Source of the DNA: Streptomyces sp. TLI_235 | GTDB taxonomy: Bacteria > Actinomycetota > Actinomycetes > Streptomycetales > Streptomycetaceae | Length of the DNA: 64,000 bases | Assembly: GCA_002300355.1 (NCBI GenBank) | Contig: NSGV01000001.1 | Coordinates: 2,852,001 to 2,916,000, forward strand | Direction of reading: 5' to 3' | Part shown: piece after piece, positions 1 to 8,844 of the stretch | How the letters are laid out: each line of letters opens with the position of its first letter | Position numbering within the stretch: the first letter of the stretch is position 1 | The notes under the pieces: generated by a model | Database searches by the model: none | What the model was told of the DNA's origin: nothing | Seen by the model: the letters and a program-made list of their open reading frames with translations, nothing else | Position numbers and translations under genes: made by a program

Positions 1-524
1 GCGCCGGTGGTGTCCATCTTGTCGAGGATGAAGTTGGTGGTGCCGTTGACGATGCCCAGCACCCGGTTGACCTTGTCGCCGGCCAGCGACTCGCGCAGCG
101 GGCGGATCAGCGGGATCGCGCCGGCGACCGCGGCCTCGTAGTAGAGGTCGACGCCGGCCGCGGCGGCCTTCTCGTGCAGCTCGGCGCCGTCCTGGGCGAG
201 CAGCGCCTTGTTGGCGGAGACCACCGAGGCGCCGTTGGCGAAGGCCGACAGGATGTGCTGCCTGGACGGCTCGATGCCGCCCACCACCTCGACCACCACG
301 TCGATGTCGCCCCGGTTGACCAGGGCCTCCGCGTCGGTGGTGATCAGGTGCTCGGGCACCCCGGGCCGAACCCGGCCGGCCCGGCGGACGGCGATCCCGG
401 CGAGTTCGACCGGCGCGCCGATCCGCGCGGCGAGGTCGTCGGCCGTCGTCGTCATGATGCGCGCCACCTCGGAGCCCACCACACCACAGCCCAGCAACGC
501 CACCTTCAGCGGGCGCGTACGCAT
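1..524 (-). CDS. hom: Homoserine dehydrogenase, N-terminal part (cut by window edge)
   Basis: Reduces aspartate semialdehyde to homoserine, the branch point toward threonine and methionine, in the cytoplasm. About 174 codons are visible. The protein opens with a Rossmann nucleotide-binding motif (LLGCGVVGSEV) and continues through the NAD(P)-binding domain to EVVGG, SANKALLA and IVNGTTNFIL, which are hallmark segments of the family; the catalytic domain and C-terminus lie beyond base 1. Two ATGs stand back to back (527 and 524); a GGAG ribosome site sits about 7 bases before the one at 524. It follows lysA by about 130 bases on the same strand, so argS-lysA-hom probably forms one amino-acid operon, as in other streptomycetes. 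Confidence 0.95.
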   Translation of the reverse strand, partial: MRTRPLKVALLGCGVVGSEVARIMTTTADDLAARIGAPVELAGIAVRRAGRVRPGVPEHLITTDAEALVNRGDIDVVVEVVGGIEPSRQHILSAFANGASVVSANKALLAQDGAELHEKAAAAGVDLYYEAAVAGAIPLIRPLRESLAGDKVNRVLGIVNGTTNFILDKMDTTG

Positions 525-656
525 CATCCGACTCCGCTCTGCATTCTCGGTCTCCGCCGGGCAATTCCGGATGCCCGACGGTATTCGGTCTCTACCAGTC
601 TCCGGGACTTTCCGCACAGATCTACGCCCGGTCCATGATTTGAGACAAGGATTTCG

Positions 657-2051
657 TCAGCCGATATCAAGACGCAGGAGATCCTCCTCCGTCTCGCGCC
701 TGACGATCACCCGGGCCGCACCGTCCAGGACGGCGACCACGGGGGGCTTGAGGGCGTGGTTGTAGTTGCTGGCCATCGACCGGCAGTACGCTCCGGTGGC
801 CGGCACCGCGATCAGGTCGCCCGCGGCCAGGTCGGCCGGGAGGAAGGCGTCCCGGACCACGATGTCGCCGGACTCGCAGTGCTTGCCCACCACGCGGACC
901 AGCATCGGCTCGGCCTCGCTGGTGCGCGAGACCAGCGCCACCGAGTACTCGGCGTCGTACAGCGCGGTGCGGATGTTGTCCGACATGCCGCCGTCCACGC
1001 TGACGTAGGTGCGCAGGCCCTCCAGCGGCTTCACCGTGCCCACCTCGTACAGGGTGAACGCGGTCGGGCCGACGATCGCGCGGCCCGGCTCCACCGACAG
1101 CCGGGGCGCGGCCAGGTTCGCGGCGGCGCACTCGCGGCGGACGATCTCGGTCAGCGAGGCGGCGATCTCGGCGGGCTCCCGCGGGTCGTCGTCGCTGGTG
1201 TACGCGATGCCGAGGCCGCCGCCCAGGTCGATCTCGGGCAGTTCGACGCCGTGCTCGTCGCGGATCTCGGCCAGCAGGCCGACCACCCGGCGGGCCGCGA
1301 CCTCGAAACCGGCGGTGTCGAAGATCTGCGAGCCGATGTGCGAGTGGATGCCGCGCAGCTCCAGCGCCTCCGGGTGCGCGAGCACCCGCCGGACGGCCTC
1401 CGCGGCCGAACCGCCGTTCAGCGACAGGCCGAACTTCTGGTCCTCGTGCGCGGTGGCGATGAACTCGTGGGTGTGCGCCTCGACGCCGACCGTGATCCGG
1501 ATCAGCACCCGCTGGCGGACGCCCTGCCGCTCGGCCACCCCGGCCAGCCGCTCGATCTCCTCGTAGGAGTCGACGACGATGTGGCCGACCCCGGCCTTCA
1601 CCGCCTGCTCGAGCTCGAGCACCGACTTGTTGTTGCCGTGCAGCGCCAGCCGCTCCCCCGGCATGCCGGCGGCGAGTGCCACGGCGAGCTCGCCGCCGCT
1701 GCACACGTCGAGGTTGAGGCCCTCCTCGTGCAGCCAGCGGACGACCGCCTTGGAGAGGAAGGCCTTGCCGGCGTAGTAGACGTCCGCGTCCGCCCCGAAG
1801 GCGTCCCGCCAGGCCCGGGCCCGGGCCCGGAAGTCCGCCTCGTCCATCAGGTACGCGGGGGTGCCGAACTCGGCCGCCAGCGCCTTCACGTCGAGGCCGC
1901 CGACGGTCACCACGCCGTCCTCGTCGCGGCTGACGGTCCTCGACCACACCTTGGGGTCGAGCGCGTTCAGGTCGGCCGGCGGCGCCTGGTAGTGGCCCTC
2001 GGTCAGCACGTCGCCGTGCCGGGGGCCTGCGGGGTGTGCGGAGCGGCTCAT
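657..2051 (-). CDS. lysA: Diaminopimelate decarboxylase
   Basis: PLP enzyme that removes CO2 from meso-diaminopimelate to give L-lysine, the last step of lysine synthesis. The 464-residue length is normal for actinobacteria. Visible fold-type III landmarks are [12 protein letters not shown] (the PLP lysine), HSHIGSQ, the phosphate-binding GGGLGI, EPGRAIV, and the C-terminal Cys in KHCESGDI that completes the partner active site in the dimer. The ATG at 2051 has an AGGAAG ribosome site about 9 bases upstream. It lies 89 bases after argS and before hom in the same direction, suggesting co-transcription of aspartate-family genes. Confidence 0.97.
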   Translation of the reverse strand: MSRSAHPAGPRHGDVLTEGHYQAPPADLNALDPKVWSRTVSRDEDGVVTVGGLDVKALAAEFGTPAYLMDEADFRARARAWRDAFGADADVYYAGKAFLSKAVVRWLHEEGLNLDVCSGGELAVALAAGMPGERLALHGNNKSVLELEQAVKAGVGHIVVDSYEEIERLAGVAERQGVRQRVLIRITVGVEAHTHEFIATAHEDQKFGLSLNGGSAAEAVRRVLAHPEALELRGIHSHIGSQIFDTAGFEVAARRVVGLLAEIRDEHGVELPEIDLGGGLGIAYTSDDDPREPAEIAASLTEIVRRECAAANLAAPRLSVEPGRAIVGPTAFTLYEVGTVKPLEGLRTYVSVDGGMSDNIRTALYDAEYSVALVSRTSEAEPMLVRVVGKHCESGDIVVRDAFLPADLAAGDLIAVPATGAYCRSMASNYNHALKPPVVAVLDGAARVIVRRETEEDLLRLDIG

Positions 2052-2140
2052 GTCTGGCTACTTCCTTGGCTTATGGCGAGGGGCGGCGAACGGTCTCCGT
2101 CGACCGTCCGCCGCCCCCGCTGTGCGCATGGGGCTGGTGC

Positions 2141-3841
2141 TTACATCCGCTCGGGGGCGGAGACGCCGAGCAGCGTCAGGCCGTTGGCGAGCACCGTGCG
2201 CGTCGCCTCGACCAGCCAGAGGCGCGCACGGTGCGTGTCCGTGAGCTCCTCGTCGCCCTTCGGCAGGAACATGCAGTTCTCGTACAGGCGGTGGTATTTG
2301 CCCGCGAGGTCCTCCAGGTAGCGCGCGACCCGGTGCGGCTCGCGCAGCTCACCGGCCGTGGCGATGACCCGCGGGAACTCGCCCAGCGCGCCGAGCATGT
2401 CGCTCTCCCACTGGGTGGCGAGCAGCTCGGGCCTGAACGCCTCGGCCGAGCCCTTGTCGACGCCGAGCTCGGCGGCCTTGCGCGCGACGCCGCACATCCG
2501 GGTGTGCGCGTACTGCACGTAGAAGACCGGGTTCTCGTTCGACTGGCTGGTGACCAGGTCGATGTCGATGGTGATGGTGGAGTCGGTGGAGGAACGCGCC
2601 AGCATGTACCGCGCCGCGTCCACGCCGATCCAGTCCACGACGTCGTCGATGGTGATGATGTTGCCGGCGCGCTTGGAGAGGCGGACCTCCTGGCCGTCGC
2701 GCAGCATCTTCACGAACTGGCCGATCCGGACCTCGATGTTGCGGTCCATGTCGTCGCCGGCGCAGGCCGCGATGGCCTTGAGCCGGTTGACGTAGCCGTG
2801 GTGGTCGGCGCCGAGCATGTAGACCGAGACCTCGGAACCGCGGTCCCGCTTGCTCAGGTAGTAGGCGGCGTCGGCGGCGAAGTAGGTGGTCTCGCCGTCG
2901 GCCTTGACCAGGACCCGGTCCTTGTCGTCGCCGAAGTCCGTGGTGCGCAGCCAGATGGCGCCGTCCTGATCGAAGACGTGGCCCTGCTCGCGCAGCCGGT
3001 CGATGGCCTGCTCGACGGCACCCGAGTCGTGCAGCGACTTCTCCGAGAACCAGGTCTCGAAGTGCACCCCGAACTCGTCCATCGACCGCTTGATCTCGGC
3101 GACCATGAGTTTGAGGCCCTCGGCGCGGAAGACCTCGAGCTGCTCGTCCTCGGGCAGGTCGAGCACGCCGGGCACGCCGTCGGTGATCGCCTTGGCGATG
3201 TCGGCGATGTACTCGCCGACATAGCCGTCCTCGGGGACGGGCTTGCCGTTGGCGACGGCCTGCAGCGACCGGGCGAACTTGGTGATCTGCACGCCGGCGT
3301 CGTTGAGGTAGTACTCGGTGGTGACGTCGGCACCGGTGGCGCGCAGGACACGGGCCAGCGAGTCGCCGACGGCCGCCCAGCGGACGCCGCCGATGTGGAT
3401 CGGGCCGGTCGGGTTGGCCGACACGAACTCCAGGTTGATCTTCAGGCCCTTGAGGGCCTCGTTCCGGCCGTACGCCTGGCCGGCCTCGACCACCGTGCGG
3501 GCCAGCAGGCCCTGGGCGGCGGCGTCGAGGGTGATGTTCAGGAAGCCCGGACCGGCGATGTCGACCTTCGCGACGCCGGTGGTCTCTCGCAGGCGGGCGG
3601 CCAGCAGTTCCGCAACGGCTCGCGGCGGCATACCGGCCGGCTTCGCGAGCTGGAGGGCCACGTTGGTGGCGTAGTCGCCGTGGTCCCTGTTCTTGGGCCG
3701 CTCGACCGTCACGTGCTCGGGCACGGCGACGGCCAGCTCGCCCGCCTCGACGGCGGCGCTCACTGCGGCCTGGACTGCCTGGGAAAGCTCTGCGGGTGTC
3801 ACGACGCCAAGCGTAGGCGAGACGGGGTGTGCGTCCGCCAC
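2141..3841 (-). CDS. argS: Arginyl-tRNA synthetase
   Basis: Charges tRNA-Arg with arginine in the cytoplasm (class I synthetase). The sequence shows an N-terminal Add1-type domain, the HIGH-type motif in SANPTGPIHIGGVR, the KMSKS equivalent in RLSKRAGNII, and a C-terminal DALR helical anticodon-binding domain ending at the usual SAPERM. The frame opens with GTG at 3841, but a second GTG at 3802 begins VTPAELSQAV, the more usual N-terminus; neither has a strong ribosome site, so the true protein may be 13 residues shorter. It stands first before lysA and hom. A tRNA-Arg gene lies 680 bases upstream on the opposite strand, a functional coincidence worth noting. Confidence 0.96.
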   Translation of the reverse strand: MADAHPVSPTLGVVTPAELSQAVQAAVSAAVEAGELAVAVPEHVTVERPKNRDHGDYATNVALQLAKPAGMPPRAVAELLAARLRETTGVAKVDIAGPGFLNITLDAAAQGLLARTVVEAGQAYGRNEALKGLKINLEFVSANPTGPIHIGGVRWAAVGDSLARVLRATGADVTTEYYLNDAGVQITKFARSLQAVANGKPVPEDGYVGEYIADIAKAITDGVPGVLDLPEDEQLEVFRAEGLKLMVAEIKRSMDEFGVHFETWFSEKSLHDSGAVEQAIDRLREQGHVFDQDGAIWLRTTDFGDDKDRVLVKADGETTYFAADAAYYLSKRDRGSEVSVYMLGADHHGYVNRLKAIAACAGDDMDRNIEVRIGQFVKMLRDGQEVRLSKRAGNIITIDDVVDWIGVDAARYMLARSSTDSTITIDIDLVTSQSNENPVFYVQYAHTRMCGVARKAAELGVDKGSAEAFRPELLATQWESDMLGALGEFPRVIATAGELREPHRVARYLEDLAGKYHRLYENCMFLPKGDEELTDTHRARLWLVEATRTVLANGLTLLGVSAPERM

Positions 3842-3884
3842 TCGGTTTACCCGTTGAGACGCGTTGCACCAGGGAGCGGGACCG

Positions 3885-4367
3885 TCAAGCCCGATCTGTT
3901 CGCCGAGAGCGGAATACGGCGGAGCGCTCGGAACGCTCGCCGCCCCCGAAGGCGTAGCCGGGGACGCGACCGCCGCCGCCCCCCTCGGGCCGGCCGGGAC
4001 GCATCAGCCGGCGCACCAGCTCGACCAGGTCCGCCGGGTCGAAGGGCTTCGCGAGGTAGCCGTCCACACCCACGGACTCCCCGCGGTCGAGGTCGGCGGG
4101 GGTGCAGGCGCTGACTATCGCGATCGGCAGGGCGCGGGTCTCCGGCGCGGCGCGCAGCCGGGCCGCCGTCCGCAGACCGTCGAGGCGCGGCATCACCACG
4201 TCCAGCGTCACCACGTCGGGGCGCACCCGGCGGACGACCTCCAGGCACTCGGCGCCGTCGGCGGCGGTGACCACCTCGAATCCCTCGAGCTCGAGGTTCA
4301 CTCTGATCAGCTGGCGGATCACCTCGCTGTCGTCCACCACGAGGACCCGCCCGGACGTTCCCGGCAC
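3885..4367 (-). CDS. Single-domain response regulator (receiver)
   Basis: A CheY-like receiver of about 160 residues without an output domain. It has the acidic pocket in VLVVDDSEVIRQL, the phosphoacceptor Asp in DVVTLDVVMPRLDG, the switch Ser in AIVSACT and the conserved Lys in LAKPFDPADL. The tail after the receiver is Gly/Arg-rich and probably disordered. The frame is open further upstream to 4463, but that extension is low-complexity; the GTG at 4367 directly before PGTSGRVLVVDD fits relatives better. It ends 43 bases before argS on the same strand. No cognate kinase is adjacent, so the phosphodonor is unknown. Confidence 0.85.
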   Translation of the reverse strand: MPGTSGRVLVVDDSEVIRQLIRVNLELEGFEVVTAADGAECLEVVRRVRPDVVTLDVVMPRLDGLRTAARLRAAPETRALPIAIVSACTPADLDRGESVGVDGYLAKPFDPADLVELVRRLMRPGRPEGGGGGRVPGYAFGGGERSERSAVFRSRRTDRA

Positions 4368-4520
4368 ATCACCGAGGGTAGCCGCGTGCCCACCCCGCCG
4401 TCCGGCCTTTCCCGACTTCGACCCCCCTGGCGACCCGGCGACGCCTCCCCGAAACGCATGCACGGATCACCCTGCGGGCCTGGTAGTGTTCTCCACGTCG
4501 CAGCAAGCGACGGCCGAAAG

Positions 4521-4592
4521 GCCCCCGTAGCTCAGGGGATAGAGCACCGCCCTCCGGAGGCGGGTGCGTAGGTTCGAATCCTACCGGGGGCA
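4521..4592 (+). tRNA. tRNA-Arg (anticodon CCG)
   Basis: A 72-base cloverleaf. The acceptor stem GCCCCCG (4521-4527) pairs with CGGGGGC (4585-4591), followed by discriminator A. The D arm is GCTC/GAGC, the anticodon stem CCGCC/GGCGG carries the loop CTCCGGA with anticodon CCG, and the T arm is GTAGG-TTCGAAT-CCTAC. CCA is not encoded. It reads CGG arginine codons, which are abundant in this GC-rich DNA. Confidence 0.97.
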
Positions 4593-4613
4593 CTTCCCAG
4601 CAAGTGCATGTAC

Positions 4614-4642
4614 GAGGCCTGGATCCACTGGATCCGGGCCTT
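4614..4642 (+). terminator. Hairpin terminator of tRNA-Arg
   Basis: A 13-bp stem with two G-U wobbles around GGATCC-ACT-GGATCC starts 21 bases after the tRNA. It lacks a long T tract, as is usual in streptomycetes. Confidence 0.7.
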
Positions 4643-4734
4643 CGTCGTTCTGTCCGGGCCCACAGCGAACCGGATGACGGGCCGTCAGGCACACTGGGCC
4701 CGCACCGTGGTTCGCGCAGCGAGGGGGAGACGGC

Positions 4735-5283
4735 GTGCGGTATGCCGACGGGCCGAGCGCCCGGTCCGAGGTCCGTGTCGAGGCGGCCGTGTCGCGGGTC
4801 TGGGAGTTGGTGACCGACATCGGTCTGCCCGCCCGGCTGAGCCCGGAACTGCAGCGCGTCGAATGGCTCGACGGTGCCACCGCGCCGGCGCCGGGCGCGC
4901 GCTTCGCGGGCCACAACCGGCACCCGGTCGCGGGCGACTGGCGGACCGTCTCGCAGATCGTCGACTTCGAGGACGGGCGCGTCCTCGGCTGGGCCGTCAT
5001 GGATGCGGACGGCCGGTTCGGGGAGCCCGTTCAGGACCCGTCCGGCCGGCTGGCCACCTGGCGGTTCGAGCTGGAGCCCGCGCCGGGCGGCACCCTGCTC
5101 CGGCACTCCGTCCGGATCGGGCCGGGCCGCTCCGGCATCAGCCCCTGGATCGAGCGCATGCCGGACCGGGAGGAACAACTGGTCGCCGGCCGCCTCGACG
5201 AACTGCGTGCCGGTATCGAGGCCACCCTCCACGGCATCAAGTCGCTCGCCGAGGAGGCCGCCGAGCCCGGCCGGCCCGGCTGA
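4735..5283 (+). CDS. SRPBCC-family (polyketide cyclase / START-like) protein
   Basis: A 182-residue protein of the SRPBCC helix-grip fold, which binds hydrophobic ligands; the ligand is unknown. It begins with the typical strand-helix pair (SEVRVEAAVSRVWELVTDI), then antiparallel strands (RFAGHNR, GDWRTVSQIVDFEDGRVLGWAV, TWRFELEP, TLLRHSVRIGPG) and a long C-terminal helix lining the cavity. The GTG start at 4735 has a GAGGGGGAG ribosome site about 5 bases upstream. It is a stand-alone gene between the tRNA and a small hypothetical gene, about 100 bases from the latter, and may share its transcript. No operon partner reveals its role. Confidence 0.85.
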   Translation: MRYADGPSARSEVRVEAAVSRVWELVTDIGLPARLSPELQRVEWLDGATAPAPGARFAGHNRHPVAGDWRTVSQIVDFEDGRVLGWAVMDADGRFGEPVQDPSGRLATWRFELEPAPGGTLLRHSVRIGPGRSGISPWIERMPDREEQLVAGRLDELRAGIEATLHGIKSLAEEAAEPGRPG

Positions 5284-5383
5284 GGACCGCCCTTGCGGCG
5301 GGGCGCAGCGTGCACCGGTTAACCAGGGGCGCGATCGGCGCGCGGCCACTACGCTCCACCCGCCGATCGAAGGAGGCGGGGGC

Positions 5384-5743
5384 ATGACCGGTCACGGGCA
5401 GCTACCGAATGTGACGGACGAACGGCTGTGCTGGCTGGCCGTCCGTGAGGAGCTCAGGAAGAAGGCCCACAAGGTGGGCCTGTTCGGCTGGATCACCGCG
5501 CTGGTTGCGGGTGCGGTCGGCGGTCGCAGCGGCACGGCGGCACGGACCGCCGCCGGGACGGCCGGTGACATGCGGCGGGACGAGGCCTCGGGCCGGATGG
5601 CCGACTACGCGTTCGCGGTCGACGACGCGGCGGGCACCCTCGGCGCCGACGAACGCCGGCACCTGCGCGCGACCGGCGAGGTCCCGGCCTGGTTCCTGGC
5701 CGATGTCGAGCGCCGGGTCGCCGAGATCCGCGCGGCGAAGTAG
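5384..5743 (+). CDS. Small hypothetical protein with hydrophobic Gly/Ala segment
   Basis: A 119-residue protein of unknown function. The start is secure: AGGAGGCGGGGG lies just before the ATG at 5384. The N-terminus is charged (RLCWLAVREELRKKAHKVG), followed by a short hydrophobic stretch at about 33-46 (LFGWITALVAGAVGG) that may be membrane-associating, then a Gly/Ala/Thr/Arg segment and a polar helical C-terminus (GTLGADERRHLRATGEVPAWFLADVERRVAEI). It could interact with the membrane surface, but nothing assigns a function. It is followed directly by the remains of a DUF7660 gene. Confidence 0.75.
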   Translation: MTGHGQLPNVTDERLCWLAVREELRKKAHKVGLFGWITALVAGAVGGRSGTAARTAAGTAGDMRRDEASGRMADYAFAVDDAAGTLGADERRHLRATGEVPAWFLADVERRVAEIRAAK

Positions 5744-5781
5744 CCCCCTGGCAGGTCACCGACGGGGCGGACGGGGAGGCG

Positions 5782-6023
5782 TTGCCGTGGGACGGGGTGG
5801 GCAGCCGGGAGGAGCCGGCGGTGTTCGTCCGCGGGTTGTCCGCGGAGTTCCGCGAGCGCGGGGAGGAGTGGGAGAACGCCGCGCTGGGCGACTTCCTGGA
5901 CACGTCGGCCTCCTGTGTCGAGGACTCCCCCCGGCTGGTACCCGAACGTCGGGCGGACGATGCCGGAGGGCGGCGACCGGGCGTTTCGCGCGGGTGTTGG
6001 ACTCCGCCACCGTCTACGAGTGA
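5782..6023 (+). pseudogene. DUF7660-like gene broken by two frameshifts
   Basis: Three short pieces in three consecutive frames reconstruct one roughly 80-residue protein of the DUF7660 type. Frame 1 (from a TTG at 5782 preceded by GGGGAGG) gives GEEWENAALGDFLDT and CVEDSP; frame 2 gives GWYPNVGRTMPEGGDRAF; frame 3 gives FARVLDSATVYE and a stop at 6021-6023. Each switch is explained by one extra base in a homopolymer: a run of six C near 5926-5933 and TTT near 5983-5985. The family has no assigned function. It is either a decayed gene or an intact gene with sequencing errors; the conserved residues on both sides of each break argue that decay, if real, is recent. Confidence 0.7.
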
Positions 6024-6030
6024 GGCGGGG

Positions 6031-7200
6031 TCAGGCCGGGTGGTGGCGGCGGGCGCGGTGCTTGACGAGCAGGGCGAGGGCGAAGACCTCGGCGGCGCCG
6101 CAGAGGACGGCGGCCCAGGCGGGGAGCAGCAGGACGCCGGGGACGAGCAGGACGGCGGTCAGCACGAGGCAGGGGACGTACCAGCCGAGGACGGCGCGGG
6201 CGGGGTCGCCGTAGCGCAGGGCGATGGCCGCGTTGGTGGTGTAGAAGCCGAGCACACCGGCGCAGAGCGCCCAGTCCGCGCCGGCCGGCAGTCGGTGGAC
6301 GGGTTCGGCGACGGCGGTGCCGAGGGCGGCGGCGAGCAGGGTGACCGCGACCACCAGGAAGTAGGGCAGGTACATCACGGTGTCGCGGATGACCCGGTGG
6401 GCGTCACCGGCCTGGGCTCGGCCGAGCCCGCGGGCGGCCTCGGTGGTGCCCCAGACGAAGAAGACCGCCGCGAGTTCGGCCACCAGCAGGAAGGCTGCGA
6501 GGGCCGCGGCCCCGGAGGCGGCGGTGAGGTGGTCGGCGAAGGTCGCGACGACGGTGAAGACGCTCTCGCCGAGGACGATCACCACGAACAGCGTGATCCG
6601 CTCGACCAGGTGCTCCACCGAGAGCTGGGCGTAGAGCGCGGCGCCGTACTCGCTGCGGACGGCGAGCAGCACCACCTCCAGGGCGATCGCGATCCCCCAG
6701 AGGACGAACCGCCAGCCGTCCGGGACGAGTGCGGAGACCGCCCAGAGCGCGGCCGGGACGAGGCAGTAGGTGACGGGGCGCCACAGCGGCAGTGCGGTCT
6801 CCCGGCGCAGCGCGGGCCGCAGCCACACCAGGAAGCAGACGACCCGCACCCAGGCCGCGCCGAGCGCGTAGAGCCAGGCGTGGCCGCCGAGGCCGTCGGG
6901 GGCGGCGGCGGCCATCACGCCGAGGCCGGGCATGGCGGCGATCAGCATGGGCTGGCTGAGCGACCGGTCGATGTCCCGGCCGGAGATGTTGACGGTGGTC
7001 ATCAGGTTCACCCAGGCCCACCAGGCCGGGAAGAAGAGCACCAGGAACCTGCCGAACTCGGCGCCGCCCGGGTCGCCGTGCAGGCCGCGGGCGAGGATCG
7101 CCACGGTCACCACGAAGACCAGGTCGAAGAAGAGCTCGAACCAGTCCGCCCGGCGCTCCTCGGAGTCGGCGGCGGCGGGTCCGGCGTCGGCGGCGGTCAC
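6031..7200 (-). CDS. Low temperature requirement protein A (LtrA) family membrane protein
   Basis: A 389-residue integral membrane protein with about ten hydrophobic helices. It carries the family's signature N-terminus (RADWFELFFDLVFVVTVAILA) and the central motifs ERITLFVVIVLGES and YLPYFLVVAVTLLAAALG. LtrA was first linked to growth at low temperature in Listeria; its molecular activity is unknown. The frame is open to 7326, but the upstream part is low-complexity. The GTG at 7200 (VTAADAG) has a GGAGG site 11 bases upstream and places the conserved region near the N-terminus, so it is preferred. It lies convergent to the broken DUF7660 gene and downstream of a GntR regulator. Confidence 0.9.
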   Translation of the reverse strand: MTAADAGPAAADSEERRADWFELFFDLVFVVTVAILARGLHGDPGGAEFGRFLVLFFPAWWAWVNLMTTVNISGRDIDRSLSQPMLIAAMPGLGVMAAAAPDGLGGHAWLYALGAAWVRVVCFLVWLRPALRRETALPLWRPVTYCLVPAALWAVSALVPDGWRFVLWGIAIALEVVLLAVRSEYGAALYAQLSVEHLVERITLFVVIVLGESVFTVVATFADHLTAASGAAALAAFLLVAELAAVFFVWGTTEAARGLGRAQAGDAHRVIRDTVMYLPYFLVVAVTLLAAALGTAVAEPVHRLPAGADWALCAGVLGFYTTNAAIALRYGDPARAVLGWYVPCLVLTAVLLVPGVLLLPAWAAVLCGAAEVFALALLVKHRARRHHPA

Positions 7201-7309
7201 GGTGTTCGGCACCTCCGTTGTCCAGGTGCCGGGAGTGTACGGGGCAAACGGCGCACGGAATCGGGAACGCGCCCCCGGCGCACGCGGTGCGCGGTCGAAT
7301 GCACCCGGT

Positions 7310-8083
7310 TCAGCGAGCGGCGTCACTCTCCGGGGTGATCTCTGCGGACACCCCGATCTCGTAGACCAGCCGGCTCCGCTCGGCGGCGAGGACGATGTCG
7401 GCGGTCTCCACCGGCAGGCCCCCGGCCCAGTGGGTGCGCTCGATGGAGAGCACGGTGGCGCCGAGCGCCACCCCCAGCGGGCCGGACTCGGCCTCCAGCA
7501 CCGGGCGTGCGGTGACGTCCTCGGTGACCCTGGTGACGGTCACGCCGATCCGGGCCATCCGCTCGACCACGCCGAGCCCGGCCAGCGAACCGAACTCCGG
7601 CCGTGCGACCTCGGTGCCGCCGGTCAGCGCGAGCGGCTCCCAGCTGGTGGACAGCTGGGCGGGCTGGTCGGCGGCGAGGAAGGCGTACCGGGTCTGCATG
7701 ATCGGGTCGCCCTCGGTGATCCGCAGGCGCAGCGCCAGGGTGCTGGTCGCCCAGGTCTTCTGGGAGTCGTGCGTCCAGCGCGGGACACCGCCGGGGGTGT
7801 GGCCCCCGAAGGGGCTGCCGGCCGCGTCGTAGCGCCCGCGGGGAATCCGGGCGGGCGCCGGACGGCGGCGGACGTAGGTGCCGGAGCCGGGGCGGCCCTC
7901 GGTCAGGCCCTCGGCGTTGAGCACCCGCAGCGCCTGCCGGACGGGCTGCTCGGAGAGCCCGTGCTCGCGGCACAGGTCGGCGATGCTCGGCATCCGCGCG
8001 TCGGGTCGGTGCTCGCCGGAGTGGATCCGCGAGCGCAGCACGTCGGCCAGTCGCAGATAGGCCGGTCGCCCCAACTCGCCCAC
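7310..8083 (-). CDS. GntR-family regulator, HutC type (UTRA domain)
   Basis: DNA-binding repressor with an N-terminal winged helix at about 5-75 (PAYLRLADVLRSRIHSGEH, MPSIADLCREHGLSEQPVRQALRVLNAEGL, RPGSGTYV) and a C-terminal UTRA effector-binding domain. The GTG at 8083, with a GGGGG ribosome site, starts immediately before the conserved winged helix; the extension to 8155 would overlap the divergent promoter region. It is transcribed away from an ATPase gene at 8212. A TGACT-N6-AGTCA palindrome between them is the likely operator, which would let it control itself and its neighbour. The ligand is unknown. Confidence 0.9.
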   Translation of the reverse strand: MGELGRPAYLRLADVLRSRIHSGEHRPDARMPSIADLCREHGLSEQPVRQALRVLNAEGLTEGRPGSGTYVRRRPAPARIPRGRYDAAGSPFGGHTPGGVPRWTHDSQKTWATSTLALRLRITEGDPIMQTRYAFLAADQPAQLSTSWEPLALTGGTEVARPEFGSLAGLGVVERMARIGVTVTRVTEDVTARPVLEAESGPLGVALGATVLSIERTHWAGGLPVETADIVLAAERSRLVYEIGVSAEITPESDAAR

Positions 8084-8158
8084 GTCAACCCCCGTCTCAC
8101 GGTTTCTCGGATCAGCTTGACAACGCCGTACCCGAGCTTTCAAGCTCGCATTCAAGCA

Positions 8159-8174
8159 TGACTGTATGTAGTCA
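8159..8174. promoter_or_regulatory. Candidate GntR operator
   Basis: The perfect inverted repeat TGACT-GTATGT-AGTCA lies between the divergent GntR gene and the ATPase gene, 38 bases before the ATPase start. Size and symmetry fit a GntR/HutC dimer site. Binding is inferred from position. Confidence 0.5.
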
Positions 8175-8211
8175 CACGGCTGCGGACAGATTATCGGAGG
8201 GGTGCAGCAGC

Positions 8212-8844
8212 ATGATGTGGATCGCCCGATTCCCCGGCGTGCCCGAGTCCGTGCGGGACGCGCGGCGCATGGTCCGCGAGGCTCTCGAACCGCTGGCGCA
8301 GGCCGAGGACGCGGTCCTGATCGTCTCCGAGCTGGTGACCAACGCGGTGGTGCACAGCCGCTCCGGGGCCGGCGGCTTCCTGTGGGTGGAGATCCGGCGC
8401 GGGCACGGGGCGGTCCGCGTCGCGGTCACCGACGAGGGCACCTCGGACGGCGACCCGGCGCACCGGCCCGCCGACGGGGGCGACTTCGGCCGTGGCCTGA
8501 GGATCGTGAACGCGCTGGCCGAGCACTGGGGCGCCACCGGCGAGGCCAACGGGCGGCGCACCGTCTGGGCGGAGCTGGCGCCCGCCCGGATGGACGGCGC
8601 ACGGGCCGTCCGGCAGCAGGGCCACCCCTCCCCCGCCGCCGAGGACGCCCCGGCGGAGCACGGCCGTGTGCCCGCCCACCGAGCCGCCGGGGCCGTCGCG
8701 CGGGTGAACGCGCAGGCCGTCGCGCAGGTGAATGCGCAGGCCGTCGCCGTCCCGGCGGCGCTGCGCCCCGGCTCGCGGTGCTGCCGGCTGTGCGGTGCGC
8801 CCCTCCCGCCGCGTCAGGGGGCCGCGGTGACGGCCCGGCGGTAG
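8212..8844 (+). CDS. ATP-binding protein of the RsbW / anti-sigma kinase-like family
   Basis: A 210-residue protein with a GHKL ATPase fold of the HATPase_c_2 class, very abundant in Streptomyces and usually thought to act in partner-switching signalling. Visible are the N box (AVLIVSELVTNAVVHS), the G1 region (VRVAVTDEGTSDGDP) and the G2 region (FGRGLRIVNALAEHWG). A disordered tail follows with a short tandem repeat (VNAQAVAQVNAQAVA, about 8703-8750) and ends in a CRLCGAPLP cysteine pair. GGAGGGG 10 bases before the ATG at 8212 supports this start over the ATG at 8158, which overlaps the operator. Its end overlaps the convergent protease gene by 31 bases. Confidence 0.88.
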   Translation: MMWIARFPGVPESVRDARRMVREALEPLAQAEDAVLIVSELVTNAVVHSRSGAGGFLWVEIRRGHGAVRVAVTDEGTSDGDPAHRPADGGDFGRGLRIVNALAEHWGATGEANGRRTVWAELAPARMDGARAVRQQGHPSPAAEDAPAEHGRVPAHRAAGAVARVNAQAVAQVNAQAVAVPAALRPGSRCCRLCGAPLPPRQGAAVTARR

